Assembly: GCA_937983015.1 (NCBI GenBank)
Contig: CALKAK010000190.1
Coordinates: forward strand, 1-49,032
Source of the DNA: an uncultured Bacillaceae bacterium
GTDB taxonomy: Bacteria > Bacillota > Bacilli > Bacillales > Caldibacillaceae
Length of the DNA stretch: 49,032 bases
Direction of reading: 5' to 3'
Numbering within the stretch: position 1 is the first letter of the stretch; each line of letters starts with the position of its first letter. This document shows positions 9,114 to 17,420 of this stretch, piece by piece. The notes under the pieces are model-generated. The model saw nothing but the letters and a program-made list of their open reading frames with translations. It made no database searches and had not been told where the DNA came from. Both the position numbers and the translations under genes were made by a program.

Positions 9114-9944
9114 GTGAGTGGGAAAGTAGTATCCATAGAAGATCGAATACCAAAATTAAAGCGGGAACGAAGGAGAAAAACAAACCGCAGAATCATGATT
9201 TTGCTTTTTTTATTTTTCCTCTTGATTCTTTCAATCCTCTATTTTCATTCTCCCATGAGCAAAGTAGGTTCGATCACGGTACAAGGGAATCATTTGATCA
9301 CAACCGAAGACATCATCGCAGCGAGTGGTTTAACAGCGGAGACGGTCATTCTTAACATCGATAAAGACGAGCTGCTTACAAAGATCATGGATATTCCCGA
9401 AATTAAATCAGCCGAACTTTCCTTAACCCTGCCGAATCATCTCCATATTAACGTTGAAGAGTACGATGTATTAGGTATTCTTAAGACGGCTGATGAAAAT
9501 CTGGTGCTTTTAGAAAATGGCCACCTTAGCGCCTGGAACGACCGGTATCAACATGAACTCGATGTTCCGATTTTAGTTGGGTTTTCCGAAGATGAACAGC
9601 TGCCGCTTCTTGCCAAACAATTGGGAGAACTGGCCATCGAGGTAAGAAATTCTATTTCGGAGATTATTTTTACCCCGAAAGAAACGGATCCTCTAGCTGT
9701 CACCCTGTACATGAATGACGGATTTGAGGTCCGGGCCACCCTCCGCAGTTTTGCCGATCGTATGAACTACTATCCTGATTTAATCAGTCAGATCGATCCC
9801 GGGGAAAAAGGAATCCTGGATTTAGAGGTGGGTCTATTTTTTAAATCATATGAGTCTTTATTAGAATCTCATGATGAGAAAGAATTTGAATCAAGTGATG
9901 AAACATACACGACAGGGGAAAGTGGCGAAGGAAGTGAAGGCTAA
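9114..9944 (+). CDS. divIB: Cell division protein DivIB (FtsQ family)
   Basis: DivIB is a bitopic divisome protein that stabilises FtsL and DivIC at the septum. A basic cytoplasmic N-terminus (about 1-27) precedes one membrane span. An extracellular POTRA domain follows (SKVGSITVQGN onward), then the FtsQ beta domain and an acidic Ser/Glu-rich tail. The start is GTG 9114 with GAGGTGG 5 nt upstream, giving 276 aa and an N-terminus (VVSIEDRIPKLK) that resembles the Bacillus VNIEERIPKIK. The tail overlaps the following gene by about 47 nt. Confidence 0.92.
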   Translation: MSGKVVSIEDRIPKLKRERRRKTNRRIMILLFLFFLLILSILYFHSPMSKVGSITVQGNHLITTEDIIAASGLTAETVILNIDKDELLTKIMDIPEIKSAELSLTLPNHLHINVEEYDVLGILKTADENLVLLENGHLSAWNDRYQHELDVPILVGFSEDEQLPLLAKQLGELAIEVRNSISEIIFTPKETDPLAVTLYMNDGFEVRATLRSFADRMNYYPDLISQIDPGEKGILDLEVGLFFKSYESLLESHDEKEFESSDETYTTGESGEGSEG

Positions 9945-10617
9945 TCGGGTTATTCTATCCTTGGTTGCTCTAGTGATCGGCTTTTTAATCGTTTTTTCCT
10001 ATCGGCATACAATCAGTGAAGAAGAACCGGCTACGAGAAATGATCGTGAATGGGCACGGAATATCGAATTACATGAACGGCTTGTGGAAATCGAAGAAAG
10101 AAATAACGAATTGCAGAGAGAATTGATAGAAAAACAACGGCAAATCATCGCTTTAGAGTTTGAAATCGCCAGTGAGGAGGAAATATTTGAGGAACAGGCG
10201 CGGGAGTTGGAAACATTAAGAAAATATTTGGGGAAAGTTCCCGTTCGTGGTGAAGGGATTATCGTCAGTCTTGATGATAGTGAATACGATCCGGGAGCCG
10301 ATGATATTAATCAATTCTTAGTTCATGAACATCACGTACTCGGAGTGGTCAATGAATTGTTTACGGCTGGTGCGGAGGCGGTTGCGATCAACGGAAAGAG
10401 ATTAACAGCCCGTTCTTATATAGTGTGTAATGGACCTGTTATTAACGTTGATGGTGAAAATTTTCCCGCCCCGTTTGTGATCGCTGCGATCGGTAAAGCA
10501 GAGGTTTTGGAAAAAGCTTTATTGATTCAGGGCGGGATCCGCGATCAACTCGTCGATGATAATATCGTCGTTATAATTGAAAAGAAAAATGAAATTATCA
10601 TTGACCCCGTTTTTTAA
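9898..10617 (+). CDS. ylxW: DUF881 family membrane protein YlxW
   Basis: One N-terminal membrane segment is followed by a long coiled coil (about residues 35-90) and the DUF881 domain (VRGEGIIVSLDDS to the end). DUF881 proteins occur in pairs in the dcw cluster of Bacilli and have no established biochemical role. The start is uncertain: ATG 9898, GTG 9922 and GTG 9934 are in frame, none with an ideal ribosome binding site, and all overlap the end of divIB. I use ATG 9898 (239 aa). ylxX follows after 50 nt. Confidence 0.83.
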   Translation: MKHTRQGKVAKEVKANRVILSLVALVIGFLIVFSYRHTISEEEPATRNDREWARNIELHERLVEIEERNNELQRELIEKQRQIIALEFEIASEEEIFEEQARELETLRKYLGKVPVRGEGIIVSLDDSEYDPGADDINQFLVHEHHVLGVVNELFTAGAEAVAINGKRLTARSYIVCNGPVINVDGENFPAPFVIAAIGKAEVLEKALLIQGGIRDQLVDDNIVVIIEKKNEIIIDPVF

Positions 10618-10667
10618 AAGGACTAACAGGAATTTTCACAACAGATGTTGAACATTAGGTGATAGGA

Positions 10668-11393
10668 TTGAAACAAAAAACCATCTTTAGTCTCACATTG
10701 ATCAGTGCTTTGTTTGGTTTTATGATAGTTTTGCAAATTAAAACGATGCACCAGCCGGAAGTTAAAGAAACGCGAGATGTTTGGAAATTACGCGAAAACT
10801 ATCTGGCCGCCAGAGAAATGGAAGCGAATCTCCTGGCCGAAATACGGAAAGCGAATGAAACGATCGCCCGCTACGAACAGGAGCGACTGCACAGTAAAGA
10901 ACAAGCTTTCATCGAAACCTTAAATGAGTTGAAACAAGAGGCGGGATTGACCGAACTAACTGGCCCGGGGCTTGCGATCACCCTTGAACCATTGCCACAG
11001 GAAATGTATCCTGGGGTGGATAACCCATATCTTTCAGCTACCATCTTGCGAAAAATGGTGAACGAATTAAATATGTACGGTGCACAGGCCATCTCGATCG
11101 CCGGAAAACGTGTCGTACAATCGACCGTGATCCGGGAAATCCAGGGAGCAACCCGTATCGACGGATTCCCGCTCCGAAATTATCCGGTCGAAATCAAGGT
11201 TCTGGCAGCGACTTTGCAAGATGCGGAAAAAATATATAACAGCTTACAGATCTCATCCCTCCGCGATGATTTCTTCGTGGATCGAATTAATATGAAAATT
11301 GGCGAACCGGAAGTAGAAGTCACCATCCCCCCGTATGATGGTACGATCAAGATCGATGTTATGGAAAGCAGCGATGAAGGAGCGAGTGAATGA
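10668..11393 (+). CDS. ylxX: DUF881 family membrane protein YlxX
   Basis: This is the second DUF881 protein, with an N-terminal membrane helix, a coiled coil (about 30-80) and a DUF881 domain including TGPGLAITLEPLP and NELNMYGAQAISIAGKR. Function is unknown; conservation next to divIB and sbp suggests an envelope or division role. The start is TTG 10668, with AGGTGA 5 nt upstream; an in-frame GTG at 10659 overlaps that site. The 3' end overlaps sbp (ATGATG within GAATGATG), so the two are probably coupled. Confidence 0.87.
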   Translation: MKQKTIFSLTLISALFGFMIVLQIKTMHQPEVKETRDVWKLRENYLAAREMEANLLAEIRKANETIARYEQERLHSKEQAFIETLNELKQEAGLTELTGPGLAITLEPLPQEMYPGVDNPYLSATILRKMVNELNMYGAQAISIAGKRVVQSTVIREIQGATRIDGFPLRNYPVEIKVLAATLQDAEKIYNSLQISSLRDDFFVDRINMKIGEPEVEVTIPPYDGTIKIDVMESSDEGASE

Positions 11394-11752
11394 TGTGGCT
11401 GCCGATATTAGGATTGATCATCGGGATGGCCATCGGTCTATTAGCTGACATCCACATCCCGGCGGAATATTCGAATTACCTATCACTGGCGGTTTTAGCC
11501 GCACTTGATTCCCTTGTTGGCGGGATTCGTGCTTACCTGCAAAACATCTATGATGAAACCGTGTTCGTCTCTGGATTTTTTTTCAACATTTTATTGGCAA
11601 TCGGTTTAGCTTTTATCGGGGTGTATATTGGTGTAGACTTGTATTTAGCAGCGGTATTCGCTTTTGGTTTCCGGTTATTTCAAAATATGGCGATCATCCG
11701 CCGCATTTTGATCGCGAAATGGTCTTTTCGCAAGAAAAATAAAAATAGTTGA
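11390..11752 (+). CDS. sbp: Small basic protein Sbp (DUF1290)
   Basis: This 120-aa membrane protein has three or four hydrophobic segments and a strongly basic tail (RKKNKN). It matches the DUF1290 small basic protein found just before ftsA in Bacilli, including LAALDSLVGGIRA and FGFRLFQNMAIIRR. GAAGGAG precedes the ATG that overlaps the ylxX stop. Its molecular function is not known. Confidence 0.9.
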   Translation: MMWLPILGLIIGMAIGLLADIHIPAEYSNYLSLAVLAALDSLVGGIRAYLQNIYDETVFVSGFFFNILLAIGLAFIGVYIGVDLYLAAVFAFGFRLFQNMAIIRRILIAKWSFRKKNKNS

Positions 11753-11914
11753 AAATGAAAGGTTTATGACGAAAAATATCGAATTATGTAAATGTAGATA
11801 CCCTTTTTTAGTAGTTTATTAGTATAATAAAATTAAGATTTTTTTCTTTAAGGTTCATATTGTGAAGTTCGCTCGATCGTGCAGTGGATAAGGAAAGGAT
11901 AAGGAGGTGCCCGG

Positions 11915-13201
11915 GTGAATCAATCGAGAATTCAAGTGAGCCTGGATGTTGGAACTTCTACGGTGAAAGTGATCATTGGCGAGATGCTCAATGATACGCT
12001 CAATATCATCGGTGTCGCCAATGTTCCTTCAGAAGGTTTAAAGAAAGGCTCCATAATTGATATAGATCAAACGGTCCGTTCGATACGCAAAGCCGTTGAC
12101 CAGGCGGAACGGATGATCGGAATGGAAATCCGCAAGGTTTTAGTAGGTATTCCTGCCCATCAAGTCCAATTGATCGACTGTCATGGGGTTGTAGCTGTAA
12201 ATAGTGAGAACCGGGAGATTTCGAATGAAGATGTGCAGCGTGTGATCGATGCGGCACAGGTGATATCCCTTCCCCCCGATCGGGAGATCATCAATGTGAT
12301 TCAAAAACAATTTATCGTCGATTCTCAAGATGAGATTCATGATCCGCGGGGGATGATCGGAGTTCGGTTGGAAATGGAAGGTTTGCTGGCAACCGGTTCA
12401 CGAACCCAGTTGTTAAATATTCTCCGTTGTGTGGAAAAAGCAGGTTTACATATCACGGACATCGTCTTACAACCACTAGCTTCAGGAGAAATCGCCCTAT
12501 CGAAGGACGAAAAAAATCTCGGTGCCGCCTTGATCGATATTGGTGGTGGAACAACAACGGTTACATACTTCGAAGATGGTTTCATTCAGGGAACAAGCGT
12601 TCTGCCAATAGGTGGCCATAATGTAACCCGAGATATCTCCATCGTGCTGAGAACAACTACTGATGATGCCGAAATAATTAAAACACGCCACGGTCATGCG
12701 TTCTACGAGATGGCTTCTGCCGATGATTACTTTGAAGTACCGGTAATCGGTAGTAACGATAAACAAAGGTTCAATCAACTACAAGTTGCTGAAATCATTG
12801 AAGCTCGGATGGTCGAGATATTGGAACTGGCTCAATATGAATTACATAAAATGGGAGCCAATGATATTCCAGGGGGGTACGTATTGACGGGTGGCGGTTC
12901 CAATCTACCCGGTCTCCTGGAACTGGCCCAAACGATTTTCCAAAATCGCGTAAGGGTCGCGATTCCGGATTATATCGGCGCCAGGGAACCACAATTCACG
13001 ACGGCGGTTGGTATAATTAAGTATTATCATTATCTATCCAGATTTTACGGACAGGAAAATGAACCTACTGTTGTACCGGTTGAATCTTACTATGATAAAA
13101 AGCCGGGGCTCGGTGCAGGAAAACAACGTGAAACAACAGAGTCCCGGGAGAATGGTCGTTTACAACGGGTTAAGAAATTCCTTGGCTCATTTTTTGAATA
13201 A
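11915..13201 (+). CDS. ftsA: Cell division actin-like protein FtsA
   Basis: FtsA is an actin-fold ATPase that tethers FtsZ to the membrane and recruits late divisome proteins. The 428 residues include the phosphate-1 loop (LDVGTSTVK), phosphate-2 (LIDIGGGTTTV), the adenosine motif (GGYVLTGGGSNLPG), and a C-terminal amphipathic stretch (RVKKFLGSFFE) fitting the membrane-targeting helix. The start is GTG with AAGGAGGTG 7 nt upstream. A TATAAT at 11823-11828 in the 162-nt leader could be a -10, but I see no good -35. ftsZ follows after 36 nt. Confidence 0.96.
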   Translation: MNQSRIQVSLDVGTSTVKVIIGEMLNDTLNIIGVANVPSEGLKKGSIIDIDQTVRSIRKAVDQAERMIGMEIRKVLVGIPAHQVQLIDCHGVVAVNSENREISNEDVQRVIDAAQVISLPPDREIINVIQKQFIVDSQDEIHDPRGMIGVRLEMEGLLATGSRTQLLNILRCVEKAGLHITDIVLQPLASGEIALSKDEKNLGAALIDIGGGTTTVTYFEDGFIQGTSVLPIGGHNVTRDISIVLRTTTDDAEIIKTRHGHAFYEMASADDYFEVPVIGSNDKQRFNQLQVAEIIEARMVEILELAQYELHKMGANDIPGGYVLTGGGSNLPGLLELAQTIFQNRVRVAIPDYIGAREPQFTTAVGIIKYYHYLSRFYGQENEPTVVPVESYYDKKPGLGAGKQRETTESRENGRLQRVKKFLGSFFE

Positions 13202-13237
13202 ATACCACGATAGTTATCGGGAATTAGGAGGATTAGC

Positions 13238-14362
13238 ATGTTGGACTTCGATATGAACTTAGACCAGTTGGCGAAAATTAAAGTCATCGGTGTTGGTGGT
13301 GGCGGTGGCAATGCGGTTAATCGTATGATCGATGATGGCTTGCAAGGGGTTGAATTCATCGCTGTCAATACCGATGCCCAGGCTTTGAATATGTCCAGGG
13401 CGGAAAATCGGATTCAAATCGGCGAAAAATTAACAAAAGGATTGGGAGCCGGCGCAAATCCCGAGATCGGGAGGAAGGCGGCCGAGGAAAGTAAAGAATT
13501 AATTGAAGAAGCGGTTCAGGGAGCCGACATGGTTTTCGTTACCGCCGGAATGGGGGGCGGCACGGGGACCGGAGCGGCGCCGATCATAGCCAAAATTGCC
13601 AAAGACATGGGGGCATTGACCGTTGCCGTTGTAACCCGGCCATTCTCGTTTGAAGGCCGTAAACGGGCAAACCAGGCTGCAAACGGTATCGCTGCCCTTA
13701 AAGAGGCGGTCGACACCTTAATCGTAATCCCTAATGATCGTCTGCTTGAAATCGTAGATAAAAGCACACCGATTCTCGAAGCCTTTAAAGAAGCGGATAA
13801 TGTCCTGCGTCAAGGTGTACAAGGGATTTCCGATTTGATCGCCGTACCCGGACTCATTAACCTTGATTTTGCCGATGTGAAAACGATCATGGCCAATAAA
13901 GGTTCGGCATTGATGGGAATCGGTACCGCTTCAGGTGAAAATCGTGCTGTTGAAGCAGCGAAGAAAGCTATCTCTAGCCCTCTGCTCGAAACTTCTATTG
14001 ACGGTGCGACTGGCGTGATCATGAATATCACCGGTGGCATGAATCTGAGCCTATATGAAGTACAGGAGGCAGCTGACATTGTCGCATCGGCCGCTGACCA
14101 GGATGTGCATATGATCTTCGGCTCAGTCATCAATGAAGACTTGAAAGATGAAATTGTCGTCACCGTCATCGCTACTGGTTTTAAAGAAGATAAAAATGTA
14201 CAGCAAAAACCTACTGGCCCAAGATTGGCTAAAAATGCGGAAATACGAGACAAGGACCGGAGTGCTTTAGAAACCAAAAGTCAAGAAAATACCGCTCAAT
14301 ACGAAGAGGATTTACTGGATATCCCCACCTTTTTGCGAAACCGCAACAAGAAAAATTTATAG
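13238..14362 (+). CDS. ftsZ: Cell division GTPase FtsZ
   Basis: FtsZ is the tubulin homologue that polymerises into the Z-ring. It has 374 residues. Motifs are GVGGGGGNAVNRM (about 18-30), the tubulin signature GGGTGTG (106-112), a synergy-loop region around NLDFADVKTIM, and the conserved C-terminal peptide DIPTFLRNR that binds FtsA, SepF and other partners. AGGAGG lies before the ATG. A strong terminator follows. The protease genes bpr and bpf found after ftsZ in B. subtilis are absent, which is usual for other Bacillaceae. Confidence 0.98.
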   Translation: MLDFDMNLDQLAKIKVIGVGGGGGNAVNRMIDDGLQGVEFIAVNTDAQALNMSRAENRIQIGEKLTKGLGAGANPEIGRKAAEESKELIEEAVQGADMVFVTAGMGGGTGTGAAPIIAKIAKDMGALTVAVVTRPFSFEGRKRANQAANGIAALKEAVDTLIVIPNDRLLEIVDKSTPILEAFKEADNVLRQGVQGISDLIAVPGLINLDFADVKTIMANKGSALMGIGTASGENRAVEAAKKAISSPLLETSIDGATGVIMNITGGMNLSLYEVQEAADIVASAADQDVHMIFGSVINEDLKDEIVVTVIATGFKEDKNVQQKPTGPRLAKNAEIRDKDRSALETKSQENTAQYEEDLLDIPTFLRNRNKKNL

Positions 14363-14367
14363 TCCTG

Positions 14368-14402
14368 AAAAACCCCTTCCGGGAACGGAAGGGGTTTTTT
14401 AT
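14368..14402 (+). terminator. Terminator after ftsZ
   Basis: The 14-bp perfect arms AAAAACCCCTTCCG and CGGAAGGGGTTTTT flank the loop GGAA. It starts 6 nt after the ftsZ stop. The A-rich 5' side suggests it may also work in the reverse direction. Confidence 0.93.
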
Positions 14403-14444
14403 ATGATTTTTCCTTTCTCCCTTTTAAGCGCATCATACCTTCCA

Positions 14445-14521
14445 TTTGACAAAATCTCTGAAAACATATCATTTTTTGCGGTCATGAATCGACAAACTTT
14501 TAAGACAAAGGCGGGTATAAT
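14445..14521 (+). promoter_or_regulatory. Spo0A-type promoter for spoIIGA-sigE
   Basis: TATAAT (14516-14521) has its nearest -35-like hexamer TCGACA at 14489-14494, giving a 21-nt spacer, far from the usual 17. In B. subtilis the spoIIG promoter is known for a 22-bp spacer and needs Spo0A~P bound over the -35. ATCGACA (14488-14494) matches 6 of 7 bases of the 0A box in reverse orientation (TTCGACA). A second 6/7 box, TTTGACA, lies at 14445-14451. The arrangement fits Spo0A activation of sigma-A polymerase. Confidence 0.7.
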
Positions 14522-14561
14522 AATTTTTAGATGAATAGAGACCGGGAAAGGGGAAACCGCG

Positions 14562-15482
14562 GTGACCGTATTTCTCGATATCATCTGGTTATTAAACTTT
14601 TTGTTTGATAGCCTTTTACTTTTTTTAACGAATTTCATATTAAAAAGACATGCCCTGAAACGGAACATCTTCGCCGCGGGTTTTCTCGGATCGTTGATCA
14701 TTTTCGCACCGCTTTTTCCCGTCACTTCATTTCTTCTGACACCGGTCGGTAAGATCATCGTTTCCGTACTGATGATTTTCACCGCCTTTGGTTACCGGAA
14801 TTTCCGTTATTTTATCATGAATTGGCTCACATTCTACTTATGTACGTTCGTCGCCGGAGGTGGGTTATTCGGTATACATTATTTACTTCTTTCCCACGAC
14901 GGAGCTGGCTACGCCTTCGTAACGAAAACGATCAGCGGTTTCGGTGATCCGATCAGTTGGCTTTTCGTCATGATCGTGTTTCCTCTCGTTCTCTTTATTT
15001 CAAGGGGTACATATGACCATCTCGTCGACGTGAAAATTCAGTATGACCAGATTATCGATGTTGTCATCGTGATCGACGGAATGACGATCCCATTAAAAGG
15101 ACTGATCGATAGCGGCAATCATTTATACGACCCCTTAACGAAAAAGCCCGTGATGATCGCTTCCCTGGAAAAGATCGAGGGCATGATTCCTGGAGAATTG
15201 GTGCGCGTCTTCGAAAATGTTCATGAGCTGGCATCCCTTAATGACACCCTGTTACACAAGTGGAATATCGCTGTCATTCCTTATCGCGTCGTTGGACAAG
15301 AGAGCAAGATCCTTGCGGCCATGCAACCGGATAAGGTCGAATTCCAGTATGCGAAAAGGGTGCTGGAGGCAAAACATGTCCTTGTCGCTTTTGTCCGGCA
15401 TAACTTTTCCAGGGATCATCATTTTGATTGCATCATTCATCCCAAAATGCTGCACGAAGCGACGGTTACGCACGTTTCCTGA
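14562..15482 (+). CDS. spoIIGA: Sporulation sigma-E processing peptidase SpoIIGA
   Basis: This membrane-embedded aspartic protease cleaves the pro-sequence of sigma-E in the mother cell after a forespore signal. Five membrane segments occupy roughly residues 1-150. The soluble protease half carries the catalytic motif LIDSGNHLYDPL, with Asp at 183, the same number as the reported active-site Asp of B. subtilis. The C-terminus DCIIHPKMLHEATVTHVS resembles the Bacillus protein. The start is GTG with AAAGGGGAAA upstream. sigE follows 74 nt later in the same operon. Confidence 0.94.
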   Translation: MTVFLDIIWLLNFLFDSLLLFLTNFILKRHALKRNIFAAGFLGSLIIFAPLFPVTSFLLTPVGKIIVSVLMIFTAFGYRNFRYFIMNWLTFYLCTFVAGGGLFGIHYLLLSHDGAGYAFVTKTISGFGDPISWLFVMIVFPLVLFISRGTYDHLVDVKIQYDQIIDVVIVIDGMTIPLKGLIDSGNHLYDPLTKKPVMIASLEKIEGMIPGELVRVFENVHELASLNDTLLHKWNIAVIPYRVVGQESKILAAMQPDKVEFQYAKRVLEAKHVLVAFVRHNFSRDHHFDCIIHPKMLHEATVTHVS

Positions 15483-15556
15483 ATGTAACAAAGGCTAGGA
15501 GAAATGCACACTATATCAGGCGATCGCCTGCATAAATAAAGGATGGAGGACTGGGC

Positions 15557-16276
15557 ATGAAAAAACTAAGATTTTATCTTTTTTACTATGTTCAAAAAAT
15601 ATTGATCAAATTGAAGTTGAAATCCGGCGAAATTTATTACATCGGTGGAAGTGAAGCCTTGCCACCCCCCCTTACCCGCGAAGAGGAAGAGATGTTATTG
15701 AAAAAATTACCGCAAGGGGACGAGACCGCCCGTTCGATGTTGATCGAACGGAATTTACGCCTTGTCGTTTATATTGCCCGAAAATTTGAAAACACGGGGA
15801 TCAATATCGAGGATTTAATCAGTATCGGCACAATCGGCCTTATCAAAGCGGTGAATACATTCAATCCCGAACGGAATATCAAATTGGCAACATACGCATC
15901 GCGCTGCATCGAAAACGAAATCCTTATGTACTTGCGCCGCAATAATAAGGTGCGGGCGGAAGTTTCTTTCGATGAACCGCTCAACATCGATTGGGATGGG
16001 AATGAACTGCTTTTATCAGATGTGCTTGGAACGGAAGACGATATCATCACCAGGGATTTAGAGGCCCAGGTCGACCGGAAAATTTTAATGAAGGCTTTAC
16101 ACACCCTTTCCGACCGGGAAAAGCAAATCATGGAACTCCGCTTCGGTTTAAACGGTGGTGAAGGGAAGACCCAAAAAGATGTTGCGGATATGTTAGGGAT
16201 TTCCCAATCGTACATATCCAGATTGGAAAAGCGTATCTTCAAACGATTACGGAAAGAATTTGAAAAAATGGTGTAA
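15557..16276 (+). CDS. sigE: Pro-sigma-E, early mother-cell RNA polymerase sigma factor
   Basis: Sigma-E directs early mother-cell transcription, including spoVD and spoVE in Bacillus. The 239 aa are the same length as in B. subtilis. The first ~28 residues are a basic/hydrophobic pro-peptide ending near SGEIYYIGG, the region SpoIIGA cleaves. Region 2 (RNLRLVVYIARKF, DLISIGTIGLIKA, YASRCIENEI) and region 4 (EKQIMELRFGL and the helix-turn-helix TQKDVADMLGISQSYISRLEKR) are intact. GGATGGAGG precedes the ATG. A 14-bp palindrome lies in the short gap to spoIIGA. Confidence 0.97.
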   Translation: MKKLRFYLFYYVQKILIKLKLKSGEIYYIGGSEALPPPLTREEEEMLLKKLPQGDETARSMLIERNLRLVVYIARKFENTGINIEDLISIGTIGLIKAVNTFNPERNIKLATYASRCIENEILMYLRRNNKVRAEVSFDEPLNIDWDGNELLLSDVLGTEDDIITRDLEAQVDRKILMKALHTLSDREKQIMELRFGLNGGEGKTQKDVADMLGISQSYISRLEKRIFKRLRKEFEKMV

Positions 16277-16299
16277 TAGTTTACGAAAAATTTTGTCGG

Positions 16300-16324
16300 A
16301 ACGGAACGTTCCGTTATTTTTTTT
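16300..16324 (+). terminator. Possible terminator after sigE
   Basis: AACGGAACGTTCCGTT is a perfect 16-bp palindrome that can fold with a 4-nt loop. It is followed by ATTTTTTTT. The stem is short, so termination may be partial. It lies about 24 nt after the sigE stop. Confidence 0.55.
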
Positions 16325-16412
16325 GACGAAAATTAGGATCGGGACTTAGGAAAATACCGCTTTTTTCGCAACTTTTCATTACCGCCTTTCCCGTCCCCCA
16401 CCTTTTAACCAT

Positions 16413-16440
16413 GCATATTTTTTCCTCCCGGGGAGATACT
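16413..16440 (+). promoter_or_regulatory. Candidate sigma-F (or sigma-G) promoter for sigG
   Basis: GCATA (16413-16417) and GGAGATACT (16432-16440) match the sigma-F -35 GYWTA and -10 GGnnAnAnT patterns. The spacer is 14 nt, a little shorter than usual. It is placed about 30 nt before the sigG start, where B. subtilis has a sigma-F promoter for spoIIIG. Confidence 0.5.
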
Positions 16441-16471
16441 TTATACGTAACCACGCCTTTGGGAGGGTAAC

Positions 16472-17251
16472 ATGATGATGCGCAACAAGGTAGAAATCTG
16501 TGGAGTCGATACATCAAAACTTCCCGTATTGACGAATGAAGAGATGCGCGAACTATTCAAAAAAATGCATGAGGGGGATATGAGCGCTAGGGAAAAACTA
16601 GTGAATGGAAACCTCCGACTCGTGTTGAGTGTCATCCAGCGTTTTAATAATCGTGGTGAATACGTGGACGACCTGTTTCAGGTCGGTTGTATTGGACTGA
16701 TCAAATCGATCGATAATTTTGATCTGGAACAAAATGTTCGTTTTTCCACATATGCCGTACCGATGATTATCGGCGAGATTCGCCGTTATTTGCGTGATAA
16801 TAATCCCATTCGCGTTTCCCGCAGTTTACGCGATATCGCCTATAAATCTTTGCAGGTGAGAGAAAGACTGATGTCGGAAACCTCTCGGGAACCGACACCA
16901 GAAGAAATTGCCAAAGAACTCAATGTTCCGCGTGAAGAAGTGGTCTTTGCACTGGATGCGATTCAAGACCCCGTCTCGTTATTTGAACCGATTTATAACG
17001 ACGGTGGTGACCCGATATACGTCGTTGATCAGATCAGCGATGATAAAAGCCGGGATTCCATTTGGATCGATGAGATCGCGTTAATGGAAGGCATCCGTCG
17101 CTTGAATGAACGGGAGCGGATGATTTTGAAAAAACGTTTTTTCCAGGGGAAAACGCAGATGGAAGTAGCCGAAGAAATCGGTATTTCCCAGGCACAGGTT
17201 TCTCGACTGGAAAAGGCGGCGATCAAACAAATGGGGCGAAATTTCCAATAA
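16472..17251 (+). CDS. sigG: Sigma-G, late forespore RNA polymerase sigma factor
   Basis: Sigma-G drives late forespore gene expression. The 259 aa align along their length with the B. subtilis protein (260). The N-terminus RNKVEICGVDTSKLPVL is diagnostic. Region 2 (NLRLVLSVIQRF, DDLFQVGCIGLIKSIDNFD), region 3 and region 4 (QMEVAEEIGISQAQVSRLEK) are all present. Three consecutive ATGs start the gene after GGGAGGG; the first is used here. ylmC, next in B. subtilis, is absent. Confidence 0.96.
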   Translation: MMMRNKVEICGVDTSKLPVLTNEEMRELFKKMHEGDMSAREKLVNGNLRLVLSVIQRFNNRGEYVDDLFQVGCIGLIKSIDNFDLEQNVRFSTYAVPMIIGEIRRYLRDNNPIRVSRSLRDIAYKSLQVRERLMSETSREPTPEEIAKELNVPREEVVFALDAIQDPVSLFEPIYNDGGDPIYVVDQISDDKSRDSIWIDEIALMEGIRRLNERERMILKKRFFQGKTQMEVAEEIGISQAQVSRLEKAAIKQMGRNFQ

Positions 17252-17300
17252 CAAAAGAACATAAATCGCTCCTCGAGAAAAAGACCATCAGGGAATAACT

Positions 17301-17334
17301 AAATCTCCCCGTCCGGGAGATTTTCTTATTTTTT
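17301..17334 (+). terminator. Terminator after sigG
   Basis: The arms AAATCTCCC and GGGAGATTT enclose CGTCC. TTTTCTTATTTTTT follows. It separates sigG from the ylm-divIVA group. Confidence 0.8.
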
Positions 17335-17347
17335 AGAGAAAAGAGCT

Positions 17348-17376
17348 GTGACGGGAAGCGAATAGTATGGTACACT
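17348..17376 (+). promoter_or_regulatory. Probable promoter for the ylmD-ylmH group
   Basis: GTGACG (17348-17353), a 17-nt spacer, and TACACT (17371-17376) preceded by TGG, making an extended -10. It is 45 nt before the ylmD start and just after the sigG terminator. Confidence 0.5.
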
Positions 17377-17420
17377 GAAAAAAATGGGAGTATCAACGAT
17401 ATAAAGAGTGGTGGACTTGA

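Noticed and set aside
13810..14277. 155-aa - strand frame opposite ftsZ
   Set aside because: Shadow of ftsZ with Ser/Ala-rich antisense composition.
15517..15530. GCGATCGC as a cyanobacterial HIP1 repeat
   Set aside because: A single copy in a clearly Bacillota context; not a repeat family here.
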